NCBI GenBank assembly: GCA_000720845.1
Contig: JODU01000013.1
Location: forward strand, 149,037-213,036
Reading direction: 5' to 3'
Length of the DNA: 64,000 nucleotides
Source: Kitasatospora aureofaciens
GTDB taxonomy: Bacteria > Actinomycetota > Actinomycetes > Streptomycetales > Streptomycetaceae
Shown: positions 51,046 to 59,329 of the stretch, one piece after another
Layout of the letters: each line of letters starts with the position of its first letter
Numbering within the stretch: the first letter of the stretch is position 1
The notes under the pieces: generated by a model
Database searches by the model: none
What the model was told of the DNA's origin: nothing
Seen by the model: only the letters and a program-made list of their open reading frames with translations
Position numbers and translations under genes: made by a program

Positions 51046-51091
51046 CCCAGGACGATGCGGTATCAACCGGGGCGGGGCGCGGGCGGCCCCG

Positions 51092-51373
51092 TCACGGCCG
51101 GTGAGCGCGGAGCGCGGCGAGGGCGCGGTCGGCGCGCGTGTTCATCCTGATCTCACCGCCGACGGCCTCCGGCTTCGACGGGGTCACCGCTGACGCCTGC
51201 GGGCCGGGCGCCGACCGCGGCGAACTCGGCGGGCAGGGGTGCGTTCGGCTCAGGCCGGCTCCAGGCGACGGTGCCTTGTTGCCGACCCCGGCAGTTCGGA
51301 CAGGCGGCGCGGGGTGCCGGTCTCGTCCGGCAGCGTCCTCGGCGGTGTCTCCCGCGGCGGGGAGCGCGCTCAT
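51092..51373 (-). CDS. Putative small protein coupled to DoxX-like gene
   Basis: 93 aa. ATG 51371-51373 overlaps the upstream gene's stop as ATGA. Pro/Ser/Arg-rich, ending MNTRADRALAALRAHRP. No known domain. The stop lies 46 nt before the SpoIIE start. Only the coupling supports it; it may be non-coding. Confidence 0.3.
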   Translation of the reverse strand: MSALPAAGDTAEDAAGRDRHPAPPVRTAGVGNKAPSPGAGLSRTHPCPPSSPRSAPGPQASAVTPSKPEAVGGEIRMNTRADRALAALRAHRP

Positions 51374-51750
51374 GACCGGCCCTCGCCGCCCCGGGCGACG
51401 GCGCGGGCCCACAGCACGAGCGGCACCTGCACGGGCAGCCGTCCGAGGGCGGCGGCCTTCTGGGGGGCGGGGCGGTGCCGCCAGTCCCAGGCCATCTTGA
51501 CGTTGGCGGGGAACACCCCGACGAAGAAGGCGGCGGCGGTCAGCGCGGCGGCCTTGCGGGTGCGCGGTGCGGCGAGTCCGGCGGCCAGCGCGAGTTCGGC
51601 GGCGCCGCTGGCGTACGTCCATGCCCGGGGTGTGCCCGGCAGGGCGCGCGGCACGATCGCGTCGAACGTGCGGGGCTGGGCGAAATGGGCGACGCCCGCG
51701 GTGGCCAGCAGGCCGGCGAGCAGCAGGGGTGAGCGTTCGGACCGTGGCAC
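51370..51750 (-). CDS. DoxX-like small membrane protein
   Basis: 126 aa with four hydrophobic segments: LLLAGLLATAGVAHFAQP, ASGAAELALAAGLAAP, AALTAAAFFVGVFPANVKMAWDW, VQVPLVLWARAVA. The AHFAQPRTFDAIVPRALPG loop is typical of the DoxX-like/DUF4267 group. GTG 51750 has GGAGGAGG 5 nt upstream. Membrane-bound redox or stress function inferred from family only. Confidence 0.8.
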   Translation of the reverse strand: MPRSERSPLLLAGLLATAGVAHFAQPRTFDAIVPRALPGTPRAWTYASGAAELALAAGLAAPRTRKAAALTAAAFFVGVFPANVKMAWDWRHRPAPQKAAALGRLPVQVPLVLWARAVARGGEGRS

Positions 51751-51815
51751 GGTTCCTCCTCCGGGGGGCCTGCCGCGCGATATTACTCGACGGTAAGAAC
51801 CGGGTGCCGAACGGT

Positions 51816-52466
51816 TCACGTCCGGCGGGTGACGGGAGCCAGCCACATGCCCACGATGGCGTCGACGAGGCCGTCGGCCGCGTCCTGCCAGCTGGCGCGC
51901 GGGGTGGGCCGGTTCTCCGCCAGGGCCCGCTCGCGCTCCTCCGCGGTGTGCACGATGAGGTGCCGGGCCATGTCGCCCCGCTCCGCGCGGACCTCGTCCG
52001 GCAGCGCCGGCATGCACCGGTTGCGCCCCTCGATGATCGCCCGCAGCGAGCGGGACGCCCGGGACTCCTCGGTCATGATCTGCCGCAGCGCCGGGTCGGT
52101 CATGACCTGGGCGCAGAACCGCGCGTACCAGGTGGGGCTGCCCAGCGCCGCCAGATGGTCGAACTGGGGACGGACCAGGCAGTCCACCCAGTCGCGCAGG
52201 TCGGACGAGTCGCCGAGGGCGGCGAGCTGCCGGGCGCGCAGTTCCTCGACGCGTTCCGAGTGGCGCTGCGCGATGGCCCGGACGAGGTCCGCCTTGGTGC
52301 CGAAGTGATAGCCGACCGCGGCGTTGTTGCCCTGCCCGGCGGCCTCGCTGACCTGACGGTTGGAGACCGCGTACACCCCGTGCTCGGCGAACAGCCGCTC
52401 AGCGGTGGTGAGGATCAGCTGCCGCGTCGCGCTGACCTGTTCCGTCCGGACCGCCCTGCCCGCCAT
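51816..52466 (-). CDS. TetR-family regulator divergent from an MFS gene
   Basis: 216 aa. HTH: TRQLILTTAERLFAEHGVYAVSNRQVSEAAGQGNNAAVGYHFGTKADLVRAI. Helical effector domain with WVDCLVRPQFDHLAALG. ATG 52466. Divergent from the MFS gene 245 nt away, a standard TetR-efflux arrangement, so it probably represses the transporter and itself. Confidence 0.92.
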   Translation of the reverse strand: MAGRAVRTEQVSATRQLILTTAERLFAEHGVYAVSNRQVSEAAGQGNNAAVGYHFGTKADLVRAIAQRHSERVEELRARQLAALGDSSDLRDWVDCLVRPQFDHLAALGSPTWYARFCAQVMTDPALRQIMTEESRASRSLRAIIEGRNRCMPALPDEVRAERGDMARHLIVHTAEERERALAENRPTPRASWQDAADGLVDAIVGMWLAPVTRRT

Positions 52467-52632
52467 GATCACCACCGCGCCGGGACTTTCTCCGTACCGC
52501 CCGCGCCGACCAGTCCCTCGAGTCGTCGCAGGTCCGCCGTCGTGCGGCGGGTTCTCACGAAAGCCTACGGCGCGGCGGCTCCGGGTCACCGTCCGGCCCG
52601 GACGGGCGTTCGGTCTCCATACCCCGTACGAT

Positions 52633-52653
52633 ACTTCAAGCGACTGACTTAAA
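52633..52653. promoter_or_regulatory. A/T-rich direct repeat in the TetR/MFS gap
   Basis: ACTTCAA (52633) and ACTTAAA (52647), 14 bp apart, in the only A/T-rich patch of the 245-nt gap, about 60 nt before the MFS start. Possible promoter/operator. Confidence 0.4.
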
Positions 52654-52711
52654 AGTTCGCGTTCCGGTTTCCCGCACCCGTCGCAAGACTCCTCGTCCGA
52701 AAGGCTCCTCC

Positions 52712-54166
52712 ATGCCCGCTTCCCCCGCCTCACCACGGCCGAACGCCGTGGTGGCGGTACTGGCCCTGGCCGGGATCGTCGTCGCGCTGATGCAGACCCT
52801 GGTGATCCCGATCATCCCGGAGCTGCCGAAGCTCCTGGACGCGTCGGCCTCGGACGCGGCCTGGGCGGTGACCGCCACGCTGCTCGCCTCCGCGGTGGCC
52901 ACCCCGGTCGTCGGCCGGCTCGGCGACATGTTCGGCAAGCGGCGGATGCTGCTGCTCAGCCTGGTGCTGCTGATCGCCGGTTCCGCGGTCTGCGGACTGA
53001 GCGACGCGCTGGTCCCGATGGTCGCCGGTCGCGCCCTGCAGGGCCTGTCCGCCGCCGTGATCCCGCTCGGCATCAGCATCATGCGCGACGAACTGCCCGT
53101 CGAGCGGCTGGCCGGTGCCACCGCGGTGATGAGCGCCTCCCTCGGGGTCGGCGGCGCGCTCGGCCTGCCCGCCGCCGCGCTGATCGCGGACAAGCTCGAC
53201 TGGCACATGCTGTTCTGGCTCTCGGGCGCGCTCGGCGCCGTCTCCCTGGTGCTGGTCCTGGCTCTGGTGCCCGAGTCTGCCGTGCGCACCGGCGGCCGCT
53301 TCGACCTGCTCGGCGGCATCGGCATGGCCGCCGGTCTCGCGAGCCTGCTGCTGGCCATCTCCAAGGGCGGCGACTGGGGCTGGTCCTCGGCCACCACCCT
53401 CGGCCTGTTCGCGGCGGCCGGGGTGATCCTGCTGGTCTGGGGCTGGTGGGAGCTGCACACCCCGGAGCCCCTGGTGGACCTGCGTACCACGGCCCGCCGC
53501 CAGGTGCTCTTCACCAACCTGGCGTCCGTCGCCATCGGCTTCTCGATGTTCGCGATGTCCCTGGTCCTTCCGCAGCTGCTGCAGTTGCCCGAGGCCACCG
53601 GTTACGGGCTCGGGCGCTCACTGCTGACCACGGGTCTGGTGATGGCTCCGTCCGGCCTGGTGATGATGGCGTTCGCCCCGGTCTCCGCGAAGGTCTCCAA
53701 GTCCAGGGGCCCGAAGGTGACGCTGATGATCGGCGCCCTGATCGTGGCGGCCGGCTACGGCCTGAACATCGTGCTGATGGCGGAGGTCTGGCACCTGGTC
53801 CTGGTCTCCTGCGTCATCAGCGCGGGCATCGGCTTCGCCTACGGCGCCATGCCGTCGCTGATCATGGGTGCGGTGCCGCCGAGCGAGACGGCCGCCGCGA
53901 ACAGCCTCAACACCCTCATGCGATCCCTCGGCACCTCGGTCGCCAGTGCCATCGCCGGTGTGATCCTGGCCCAGCTGACCATCGACCTCGGCGGCTTCGC
54001 CCTGCCGTCGGAGAACGCGTTCAAGGTGGTCATGGCGATCGGCGCCGGCGCGGCCCTGCTGGCCTTCGCCATCGCGTCGTTCATCCCCCGGCACCGCCCG
54101 GCCGGCCCGGTGGCGGGCCCGGCACCGGCCGACGGCACCGCGACGGAGCCCGCCTCCGTGCGCTGA
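52712..54166 (+). CDS. MFS drug transporter (DHA2-like)
   Basis: 484 aa with about 14 membrane segments. Motif A-type GRLGDMFGKRRML, DHA2-typical ATPVVGRL and ALQGLSAAVIPLGISIMRDELP, and ANSLNTLMRSLGTSVASAIAG near the C-terminus. Probable drug:proton export. Under likely control of the divergent TetR gene. ATG 52712 with GAAAGGCTCC upstream. Confidence 0.93.
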   Translation: MPASPASPRPNAVVAVLALAGIVVALMQTLVIPIIPELPKLLDASASDAAWAVTATLLASAVATPVVGRLGDMFGKRRMLLLSLVLLIAGSAVCGLSDALVPMVAGRALQGLSAAVIPLGISIMRDELPVERLAGATAVMSASLGVGGALGLPAAALIADKLDWHMLFWLSGALGAVSLVLVLALVPESAVRTGGRFDLLGGIGMAAGLASLLLAISKGGDWGWSSATTLGLFAAAGVILLVWGWWELHTPEPLVDLRTTARRQVLFTNLASVAIGFSMFAMSLVLPQLLQLPEATGYGLGRSLLTTGLVMAPSGLVMMAFAPVSAKVSKSRGPKVTLMIGALIVAAGYGLNIVLMAEVWHLVLVSCVISAGIGFAYGAMPSLIMGAVPPSETAAANSLNTLMRSLGTSVASAIAGVILAQLTIDLGGFALPSENAFKVVMAIGAGAALLAFAIASFIPRHRPAGPVAGPAPADGTATEPASVR

Positions 54167-54244
54167 CCGCGACGGCGCCGGTGCCGCCCGGGGACCGGCG
54201 CCGTTCAGGCGAACCTGGCGGGCAACGCGCGTGACGGCGCCCGG

Positions 54245-54265
54245 ACGGGTCGAGTACTGACCCGT
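54245..54265. promoter_or_regulatory. Dyad overlapping the ligase start
   Basis: ACGGGTC-N7-GACCCGT with a GAGTACT centre. The right arm covers the first two bases of the GTG start, so it could act as an operator or hide the start in a hairpin. Confidence 0.5.
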
Positions 54266-55244
54266 GGAGCTGCCGCTGATCCCTCCCATGCTCGCCACCC
54301 CCGGCGCCCTGCCGTGTGCCGGACAGGACGCGCGCTGGGCCTACGAGACCAAGCAGGACGGGCAGCGCGTGGTGGTCTACCTGCCCGGCGACGGCAGCGT
54401 CCTGCTGCGCGCCCGCTCCGGCCAGGACATCACCGGCGCCTATCCGGAGCTGGCGCCGCTCGGCACCGCGCTCGGCGAGACGCCCGCCGTACTGGACGGC
54501 GAGGTGCTGGCCCTGGACGAACAGGGCCGTGCCGACTTCCAGTTGCTCCAGTCCCGGATGGGCCTCGCGCACGCCCCCGGCCGGGCCGCGCACCGGGCGG
54601 CGAGGGCCCCCGTCCACCTGGTCCTGTTCGACGCCCTCCACCTGGCCGGGCGCTCCCTGCTGCGCCTGCCCTACACCGGCCGCCGCGAACGGCTGACGGA
54701 CCTGGGTCTCGGCGGGCCCTCCTGGTCGACCCCGGCCGCCCTGGTCGGGCACGGCGAACAGGCCCTGCGGGCCACCCGCGAGCACGGCCTGGAGGGGCTG
54801 GTGTGCAAGCGGCTGGACTCGGTGTACGAGCCCGGCGTCCGCTCCCGGGCCTGGATCAAGATCCGCAACATGCGCAGCGAGGACGTGGTGGTGGGCGGCT
54901 GGCTGCCCGGCAAGGGACGGCTCGGCGGCCTCCCCGGCGCCGTCCTGGTCGGCCAGCGCGCCGCGGGCCGGCTGCGCTACGTCGGTGGGGTCGGCACCGG
55001 CTGGAGCGCGGGCGAGCGCGCCGAGCTGGCCGCGCTGCTGGCCGCCGCCGCGACGGACGTCTGCCCCTTCGACCCGGTGCCACGGGTGCCGGGCGCGCGC
55101 TGGGTCGTGCCCCGGCTGGTCGGCGAGGTCCGCTACAGCACACGCACCCGGGAGGGCATGCTGCGCCAGCCGTCCTGGCTCCGGCTGCGCCCGGACCTGG
55201 CCCCCGAGGAGTCGGCCGCGGACGTTCCGGACGACCTGGTGTGA
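54264..55244 (+). CDS. ATP-dependent DNA ligase (LigC/LigD-ligase type)
   Basis: 326 aa. Motif I YETKQDGQR with the adenylated Lys, RARSGQDIT, LDGEVLALDEQGRADF (motif III), EGLVCKRLDSVYEPG (motif IV) and WIKIRN (motif V); OB domain from about 205. Seals nicks, especially in NHEJ-type repair. GTG 54264 overlaps a perfect dyad (54245-54265). Neighbours are unrelated; no Ku gene is in the window. Confidence 0.9.
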   Translation: MELPLIPPMLATPGALPCAGQDARWAYETKQDGQRVVVYLPGDGSVLLRARSGQDITGAYPELAPLGTALGETPAVLDGEVLALDEQGRADFQLLQSRMGLAHAPGRAAHRAARAPVHLVLFDALHLAGRSLLRLPYTGRRERLTDLGLGGPSWSTPAALVGHGEQALRATREHGLEGLVCKRLDSVYEPGVRSRAWIKIRNMRSEDVVVGGWLPGKGRLGGLPGAVLVGQRAAGRLRYVGGVGTGWSAGERAELAALLAAAATDVCPFDPVPRVPGARWVVPRLVGEVRYSTRTREGMLRQPSWLRLRPDLAPEESAADVPDDLV

Positions 55245-55385
55245 GGGTGTGACGCCGGGTCAGGTGTTGGGCCGGCCTTCACCGCGGGGACGCCTGTGCG
55301 CCCTTGGCGCGGGAGGGAAAAGCAGGGAACCTGAACTCCCCTTCCCCCCACAGCCGTTGGGCTGCCCCAGCCTGAGGAGGACGCG

Positions 55386-56162
55386 ATGCCCCCACGTACC
55401 GTCACGACGCCGCGCAGGAGATGGCTCACCGTACCGCTCGGTGCCCTCGCCCTCGTCGTCGCCTTTCCCGCCACCGCGTTCGCCGCCCCGCCGCCGGGGC
55501 TGCCCGGCAACGCCGACAGCCTGGAGCGGGCGTACCAGCCCGCCTACGACTACGACGCCGACGGCTGCTACCCCACACCGGCCGTCGGCGCCGACGGAGC
55601 GGTCAACGGCGGGCTGAACCCGACCGGCGCCCTCAACGGCAACTGCCGTGACGCCTCCGACCTGGACAACACCAACGGCTACTCGCGCGCCAAGTGCGAC
55701 AACGGCTGGTGCGCCTACATGTACGGCCTCTACTTCGAGAAGGACCAGGCCCTGCCCGGCACGAGCCTCGGCGGCCACCGGCACGACTGGGAGCACGTGG
55801 TGGTGTGGGTGAAGGACGACACCGTGCGGTACGTGTCGACGTCCAACCACGGGTCGTTCAGCGTGCACGAGCGCTCGGCCGTCCGCTTCGACGGCACCCA
55901 TCCGAAGATCGTCTACCACAAGGACGGCATCAGCACCCACTGCTTCCGCCCGGCGACCGCGGGCGACGAGCCGCCGGAGAACCACCAGGGGACCTGGCAG
56001 TACCCGGCGCTGGTGGGCTGGAACGGCTATCCGGCGGGCCTGCGCGACAAGCTGAGCGCCTACGACTTCGGCAGCGCCACTTTCGGCCTCAAGGACGGCA
56101 GCTTCGCCTCCCACCTGGCCGCCGCCAAGCCCGCCGGCATCGCCTTCGACCCCAACGCCTGA
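55386..56162 (+). CDS. Secreted NPP1/necrosis-inducing-like protein
   Basis: 258 aa. Signal peptide of about 33 residues ending ATAFA, then an NLP domain with the heptapeptide GHRHDWEHVVVWV, which carries the metal-binding/active His-Asp-Glu set, and two Cys pairs. In plant pathogens such proteins are cytolytic; in saprophytic Streptomyces their role is unknown. GAGGAGG 6 nt before the ATG. Confidence 0.92.
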   Translation: MPPRTVTTPRRRWLTVPLGALALVVAFPATAFAAPPPGLPGNADSLERAYQPAYDYDADGCYPTPAVGADGAVNGGLNPTGALNGNCRDASDLDNTNGYSRAKCDNGWCAYMYGLYFEKDQALPGTSLGGHRHDWEHVVVWVKDDTVRYVSTSNHGSFSVHERSAVRFDGTHPKIVYHKDGISTHCFRPATAGDEPPENHQGTWQYPALVGWNGYPAGLRDKLSAYDFGSATFGLKDGSFASHLAAAKPAGIAFDPNA

Positions 56163-56222
56163 CGCGAGGCGGGACCCGGTGCCGGTCGGGCAAAGCGTGC
56201 GGCCCCGGGCGCCCCGGGGCAC

Positions 56223-56228
56223 TATCGT
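56223..56228 (+). promoter_or_regulatory. -10 box for a leaderless hemC mRNA
   Basis: TATCGT with a 6-nt gap to ATG 56235. No ribosome site is present. Confidence 0.6.
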
Positions 56229-56234
56229 GTCCGC

Positions 56235-57170
56235 ATGTCCGCCCCCGAACTGATCCGCATCGTCTCCCGCGACTCCCCCATGGCGCTCGCTCAGGTCGAG
56301 CGCGTACGGGCCGAGTTGGCGGCCCTCCACCCCGGCGTGCGCACCGAGGTCGTCCCGGTGAGGACCACCGGCGACAAGTGGCTCGGTGACCTCGCGCAGG
56401 TGGAGGGCAAGGGCGCGTTCACCAAGGAGGTCGACGCCGCCCTACTGTCGGGCGAGGCCGATCTCGCGGTGCACTGCGTCAAGGACGTGCCCGCCGACCG
56501 GCCGCTGCCCGCCGGTACGGTGTTCGCCGCGTTCCTGGAGCGGGACGACGTGCGGGACGCGCTGGTCCACCCGGACGGGCTCACCCTGGACGAATTGCCG
56601 GAGGGGACGCGCGTCGGCACGTCCTCGGTGCGCCGGGTCGCCCAGCTGGCCGCCACCCACCCGCACCTGCGATGCGTGCCCTTCCGCGGCAACGCCAACC
56701 GGCGGCTGGCGAAGCTCGCCGCGGGCGAGGCGGACGCGCTGCTGCTCGCGGTCTCCGGCCTGGAGCGCATCGGCCGGAGCGACGTGATCAGCGAGGTCCT
56801 CTCCCCCGAGACGATGATGCCGCCGATCGGCGCTGGCATCCTCGCCCTGCAGTGCCGGGAGGGCGACAGCGGCCTGATCGACGCGGTGAGCGGCCTCGGC
56901 CACCCGGAGACCCACCGGGAGGCGACCGCGGAGCGGATGTTCCTGCACGTCCTGCAGGGGCACTGCAACAGCCCGATCGCCGGGTACGCCCACGTGGAGC
57001 GGAGCGGTGAACTCTCCCTGCGCGCCTGCGTGTTCACCCCGGACGGCAAGGTCAGGCTGAACGCCCACGAGTGGGCCGGCCGGCTCGACCCGGCGACCCT
57101 GGGCACCTCCGTCGCGGTGGCCCTGCTGCGGCAGGGCGCCCGGGAGATCATCGACGGCATCGCGCACTGA
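56235..57170 (+). CDS. hemC: Hydroxymethylbilane synthase (porphobilinogen deaminase), stand-alone copy
   Basis: 311 aa. Joins four porphobilinogens into the linear tetrapyrrole. Visible: ISRDSPMALAQ start block as IVSRDSPMALAQVERV, KGAFTKEVDAALLSGEADLAVHCVKDVP, RGNANRRLAKLAAGE, and the dipyrromethane-binding Cys in LQGHCNSPIAGYA. It lies outside a hem cluster, so it is probably a second paralogue to the housekeeping enzyme. Leaderless by the TATCGT box 6 nt upstream. Confidence 0.9.
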   Translation: MSAPELIRIVSRDSPMALAQVERVRAELAALHPGVRTEVVPVRTTGDKWLGDLAQVEGKGAFTKEVDAALLSGEADLAVHCVKDVPADRPLPAGTVFAAFLERDDVRDALVHPDGLTLDELPEGTRVGTSSVRRVAQLAATHPHLRCVPFRGNANRRLAKLAAGEADALLLAVSGLERIGRSDVISEVLSPETMMPPIGAGILALQCREGDSGLIDAVSGLGHPETHREATAERMFLHVLQGHCNSPIAGYAHVERSGELSLRACVFTPDGKVRLNAHEWAGRLDPATLGTSVAVALLRQGAREIIDGIAH

Positions 57171-57189
57171 GGGGCGGCCGCCGGGCGGG

Positions 57190-57714
57190 TCAGCCGGAGC
57201 CCTCCTCCGACTGGCCCCGCAGGAAGGCGCTCACCTGGTGGGCGAGGCCCTCGTCCCGCACCCCGCCGCACGGCGTGGCGCCGGCCCCGTCGGGCAGCCC
57301 GAGGGCGCCGCTCCACAGCCGGCGGTCGGCCCACTCCTCGTCCACCCTCAGCTGCACCTGCACGTCCACCTGGGTCAGGCTCGCCTCCGGGCCCGCCGCG
57401 TAGAGCACGGCCGTGGCCCGGCGCAGCGGGTAGACGTCGAACCCCTCGATGAACTGCGAGTTGCGCCAGTCGAGGAAGGCGCTCTCCCCGTCGGGTCCGA
57501 TCCGCACGTCGATCTGGCCGTCCTCCAGGTGGATGCCGAGCTGCCGCCCGCCCCGGTTCTCGACGGTCACCCGGACCCGGAAGTACGTCAGCCCCTCGGC
57601 GGCGTCGTCACGGCCACGCGGCGGCTCGGCCGGCTCAAGACGGTGGACGCGGACCCGCAGGCCGGCGTGCTCGTCGTACTCCTGCCAGTCCCCGACGACG
57701 TTCGGCTCGTACAC
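57190..57714 (-). CDS. Hypothetical beta-rich protein
   Basis: 174 aa. Alternating hydrophobic strands: LTYFRVRVTVENRGG, LGIHLEDGQIDVRIG, GFDVYPLRRATAVLYAAG, VDVQVQLRVDEEWADRRLW. The pattern suggests an Ig-like or DUF4352-like beta sandwich, without a signal peptide. GTG 57714 with GAGAGGGG about 6 nt upstream. Not recognised. Confidence 0.65.
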   Translation of the reverse strand: MYEPNVVGDWQEYDEHAGLRVRVHRLEPAEPPRGRDDAAEGLTYFRVRVTVENRGGRQLGIHLEDGQIDVRIGPDGESAFLDWRNSQFIEGFDVYPLRRATAVLYAAGPEASLTQVDVQVQLRVDEEWADRRLWSGALGLPDGAGATPCGGVRDEGLAHQVSAFLRGQSEEGSG

Positions 57715-57810
57715 GGTGCCCCTCTCGACCTCTCGACGCTGCTTCCTATCCGCACGCTCAGCGCACTGTCAAATGAGCGGAATGCGCTGTGGCCAGGGAC
57801 TTCGTCCCTT

Positions 57811-57825
57811 TTGATCGGTGATCAA
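57811..57825. promoter_or_regulatory. Palindrome TTGATC-GGT-GATCAA upstream of the sigma gene
   Basis: Perfect 6-bp arms around three bases, in the 302-nt gap between the hypothetical gene and the sigma factor gene. A small hairpin (AGGGAC-TTC-GTCCCT) followed by TTTT precedes it at 57795-57812. An operator or attenuator is possible; the regulator is unknown. Confidence 0.5.
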
Positions 57826-58016
57826 GCGTTGCCCAGGGACGATCCGCCGACGCCGGTCCGCGCGATCACCGGGAGCGTGCCGCACATCACGTCCCGCGAC
57901 GGCGGCGGCACCGGTTCACCGGTACGCAGCCGTTCGAGTGGCCGTTCGGGGCATTCGCGCCCAGTATCCATATATACGAGGACTTGCCAGCACCCCTGCT
58001 GAGGGAGGTGCGCGTG

Positions 58017-58808
58017 ATGCGTGTCGCCGGCAGAACCCAGCCCCACCCGCACGACGACGCTCCCGACACCGCCGCCGCGTTCGACCGGCTCGCCGGGCTG
58101 CCCGAGGGACCCGAGCGCAAGGCGCTGCGGGACGAACTGATCCGGGTCTGGCTGCCCATGGCGGAGCGGATCGCCGTCCGCTTCCGGGGCCGCGGCGAGA
58201 ACCTGGAGGATCTCTATCAGGTGGCGGCCCTCGGCCTGGTCAAGGCCGTCGACCACTACGACCCCGAGCGGGGCCACGCCTTCGAGGCGTACGCGGTGCC
58301 GACCGTGACCGGCGAGATCAAACGGCACTTCCGCGACCACATGTGGACCCTGCACGTACCGCGCCGCATCCAGGACCTGCGCAACCGGGTCCGCAGGTCG
58401 GCGAAGGAGCTGGCGCAGACCACGCCCGGGCGCGCCCCGACCGTCGAGGAGATCGCCGAGCACGCACAGCTCACCACCGTCGAGGTGCGCACCGGCATGG
58501 AGGCCCTGGAGTGCTTCTCCGCCCTGTCGCTGGAGGCGGAGATGCCCGGCACCGACGGGTACGCCCTCGGTGACGCGCTGGGCGGCCCCGATCCCGCCTT
58601 CGACGCGGTCGTCGACCGGGTGGCCGTCCGGCCCTGCCTGGAGGCGCTGCCCGAGCGCGAGCGCACCATCCTGTACCTGCGCTTCTTCGGTGGGATGACA
58701 CAGAGCAGCATCGCCCAGCAGCTCGGCATCTCCCAGATGCACGTCTCCCGGCTGCTCACCGGCTGTTTCGACCGGATACGCGAGGAGATCCTGGCGGAGG
58801 CCCGCTGA
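58017..58808 (+). CDS. SigB/F/G-subfamily RNA polymerase sigma factor
   Basis: 263 aa. Region 2 with GRGENLEDLYQVAALGLVKAVDHYDPERGHAFEAYAVPTVTGEIKRHFRDHMW, region 3 with VEEIAEHAQLTTVEV, region 4 with LPERERTILYLRFFGGMTQSSIAQQLGISQMHVSRLL. Directs stress or sporulation promoters and is normally controlled by anti-sigma partner switching. ATG 58017 has GGGAGG 8 nt upstream (GTG 58014 is a near alternative). The SpoIIE regulator 7 kb away could feed into it. Confidence 0.93.
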   Translation: MRVAGRTQPHPHDDAPDTAAAFDRLAGLPEGPERKALRDELIRVWLPMAERIAVRFRGRGENLEDLYQVAALGLVKAVDHYDPERGHAFEAYAVPTVTGEIKRHFRDHMWTLHVPRRIQDLRNRVRRSAKELAQTTPGRAPTVEEIAEHAQLTTVEVRTGMEALECFSALSLEAEMPGTDGYALGDALGGPDPAFDAVVDRVAVRPCLEALPERERTILYLRFFGGMTQSSIAQQLGISQMHVSRLLTGCFDRIREEILAEAR

Positions 58809-58820
58809 GCGCGGGCCCGC

Positions 58821-59147
58821 TCAGCGGCCGCCGGGTCCGGGCCGTCCCAGACGGTCCTCCAGAGCGGCCAGGATCTCCGGCTGCATCACTCCGGTGCGCC
58901 TCCAGATGAGTATCGTTTCCGCCACATTGCGGAGTTTGATGTTCGTATGCTGGGAAACTTCCTTCAGGACGATCCACCCCTCGTCCGGCGTCACCCCGCC
59001 GAGCGCGATGACCACACCGATCGCCTGGTCGACGACGGCGTGCGAGACGACCGCCTCCTTGAGCTGCCGGACCTGCTCCTGCAGCCGGAAGACCTCGTCC
59101 GGGTCGAAAGCCGGGCCGGTGCCCGGGCACACGTCGGTGGGGGGCAT
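58821..59147 (-). CDS. ANTAR-domain RNA-binding protein
   Basis: 108 aa. Coiled-coil leader FRLQEQVRQLKEAVVSHAV then ANTAR core VDQAIGVVIALGGVTPDEGWIVLKEVSQHTNIKLRNVAETILIWRRTG. ANTAR proteins bind paired hairpins in nascent RNA to block termination. GGAGGTGACC just before ATG 59147. No linked signalling domain, so control must come from dimerisation or a partner. Convergent with the sigma gene. Confidence 0.88.
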   Translation of the reverse strand: MPPTDVCPGTGPAFDPDEVFRLQEQVRQLKEAVVSHAVVDQAIGVVIALGGVTPDEGWIVLKEVSQHTNIKLRNVAETILIWRRTGVMQPEILAALEDRLGRPGPGGR

Positions 59148-59329
59148 GGTCACCTCCGGGCCTCCATCCTCACCAGTGGCGCGCCGACGCGCCACTGGGC
59201 CGTCCGGGGCGGGTGCGCCACCGTTTCGGCGCCGCCTGCGGGGTACTCGCCAGGCGCCCGCCGCACTCCCGGCCGGACACTGGTGTGGAGCCGGTGGCTG
59301 CCGGTGGACGAGACCAGGACACGACTGCC

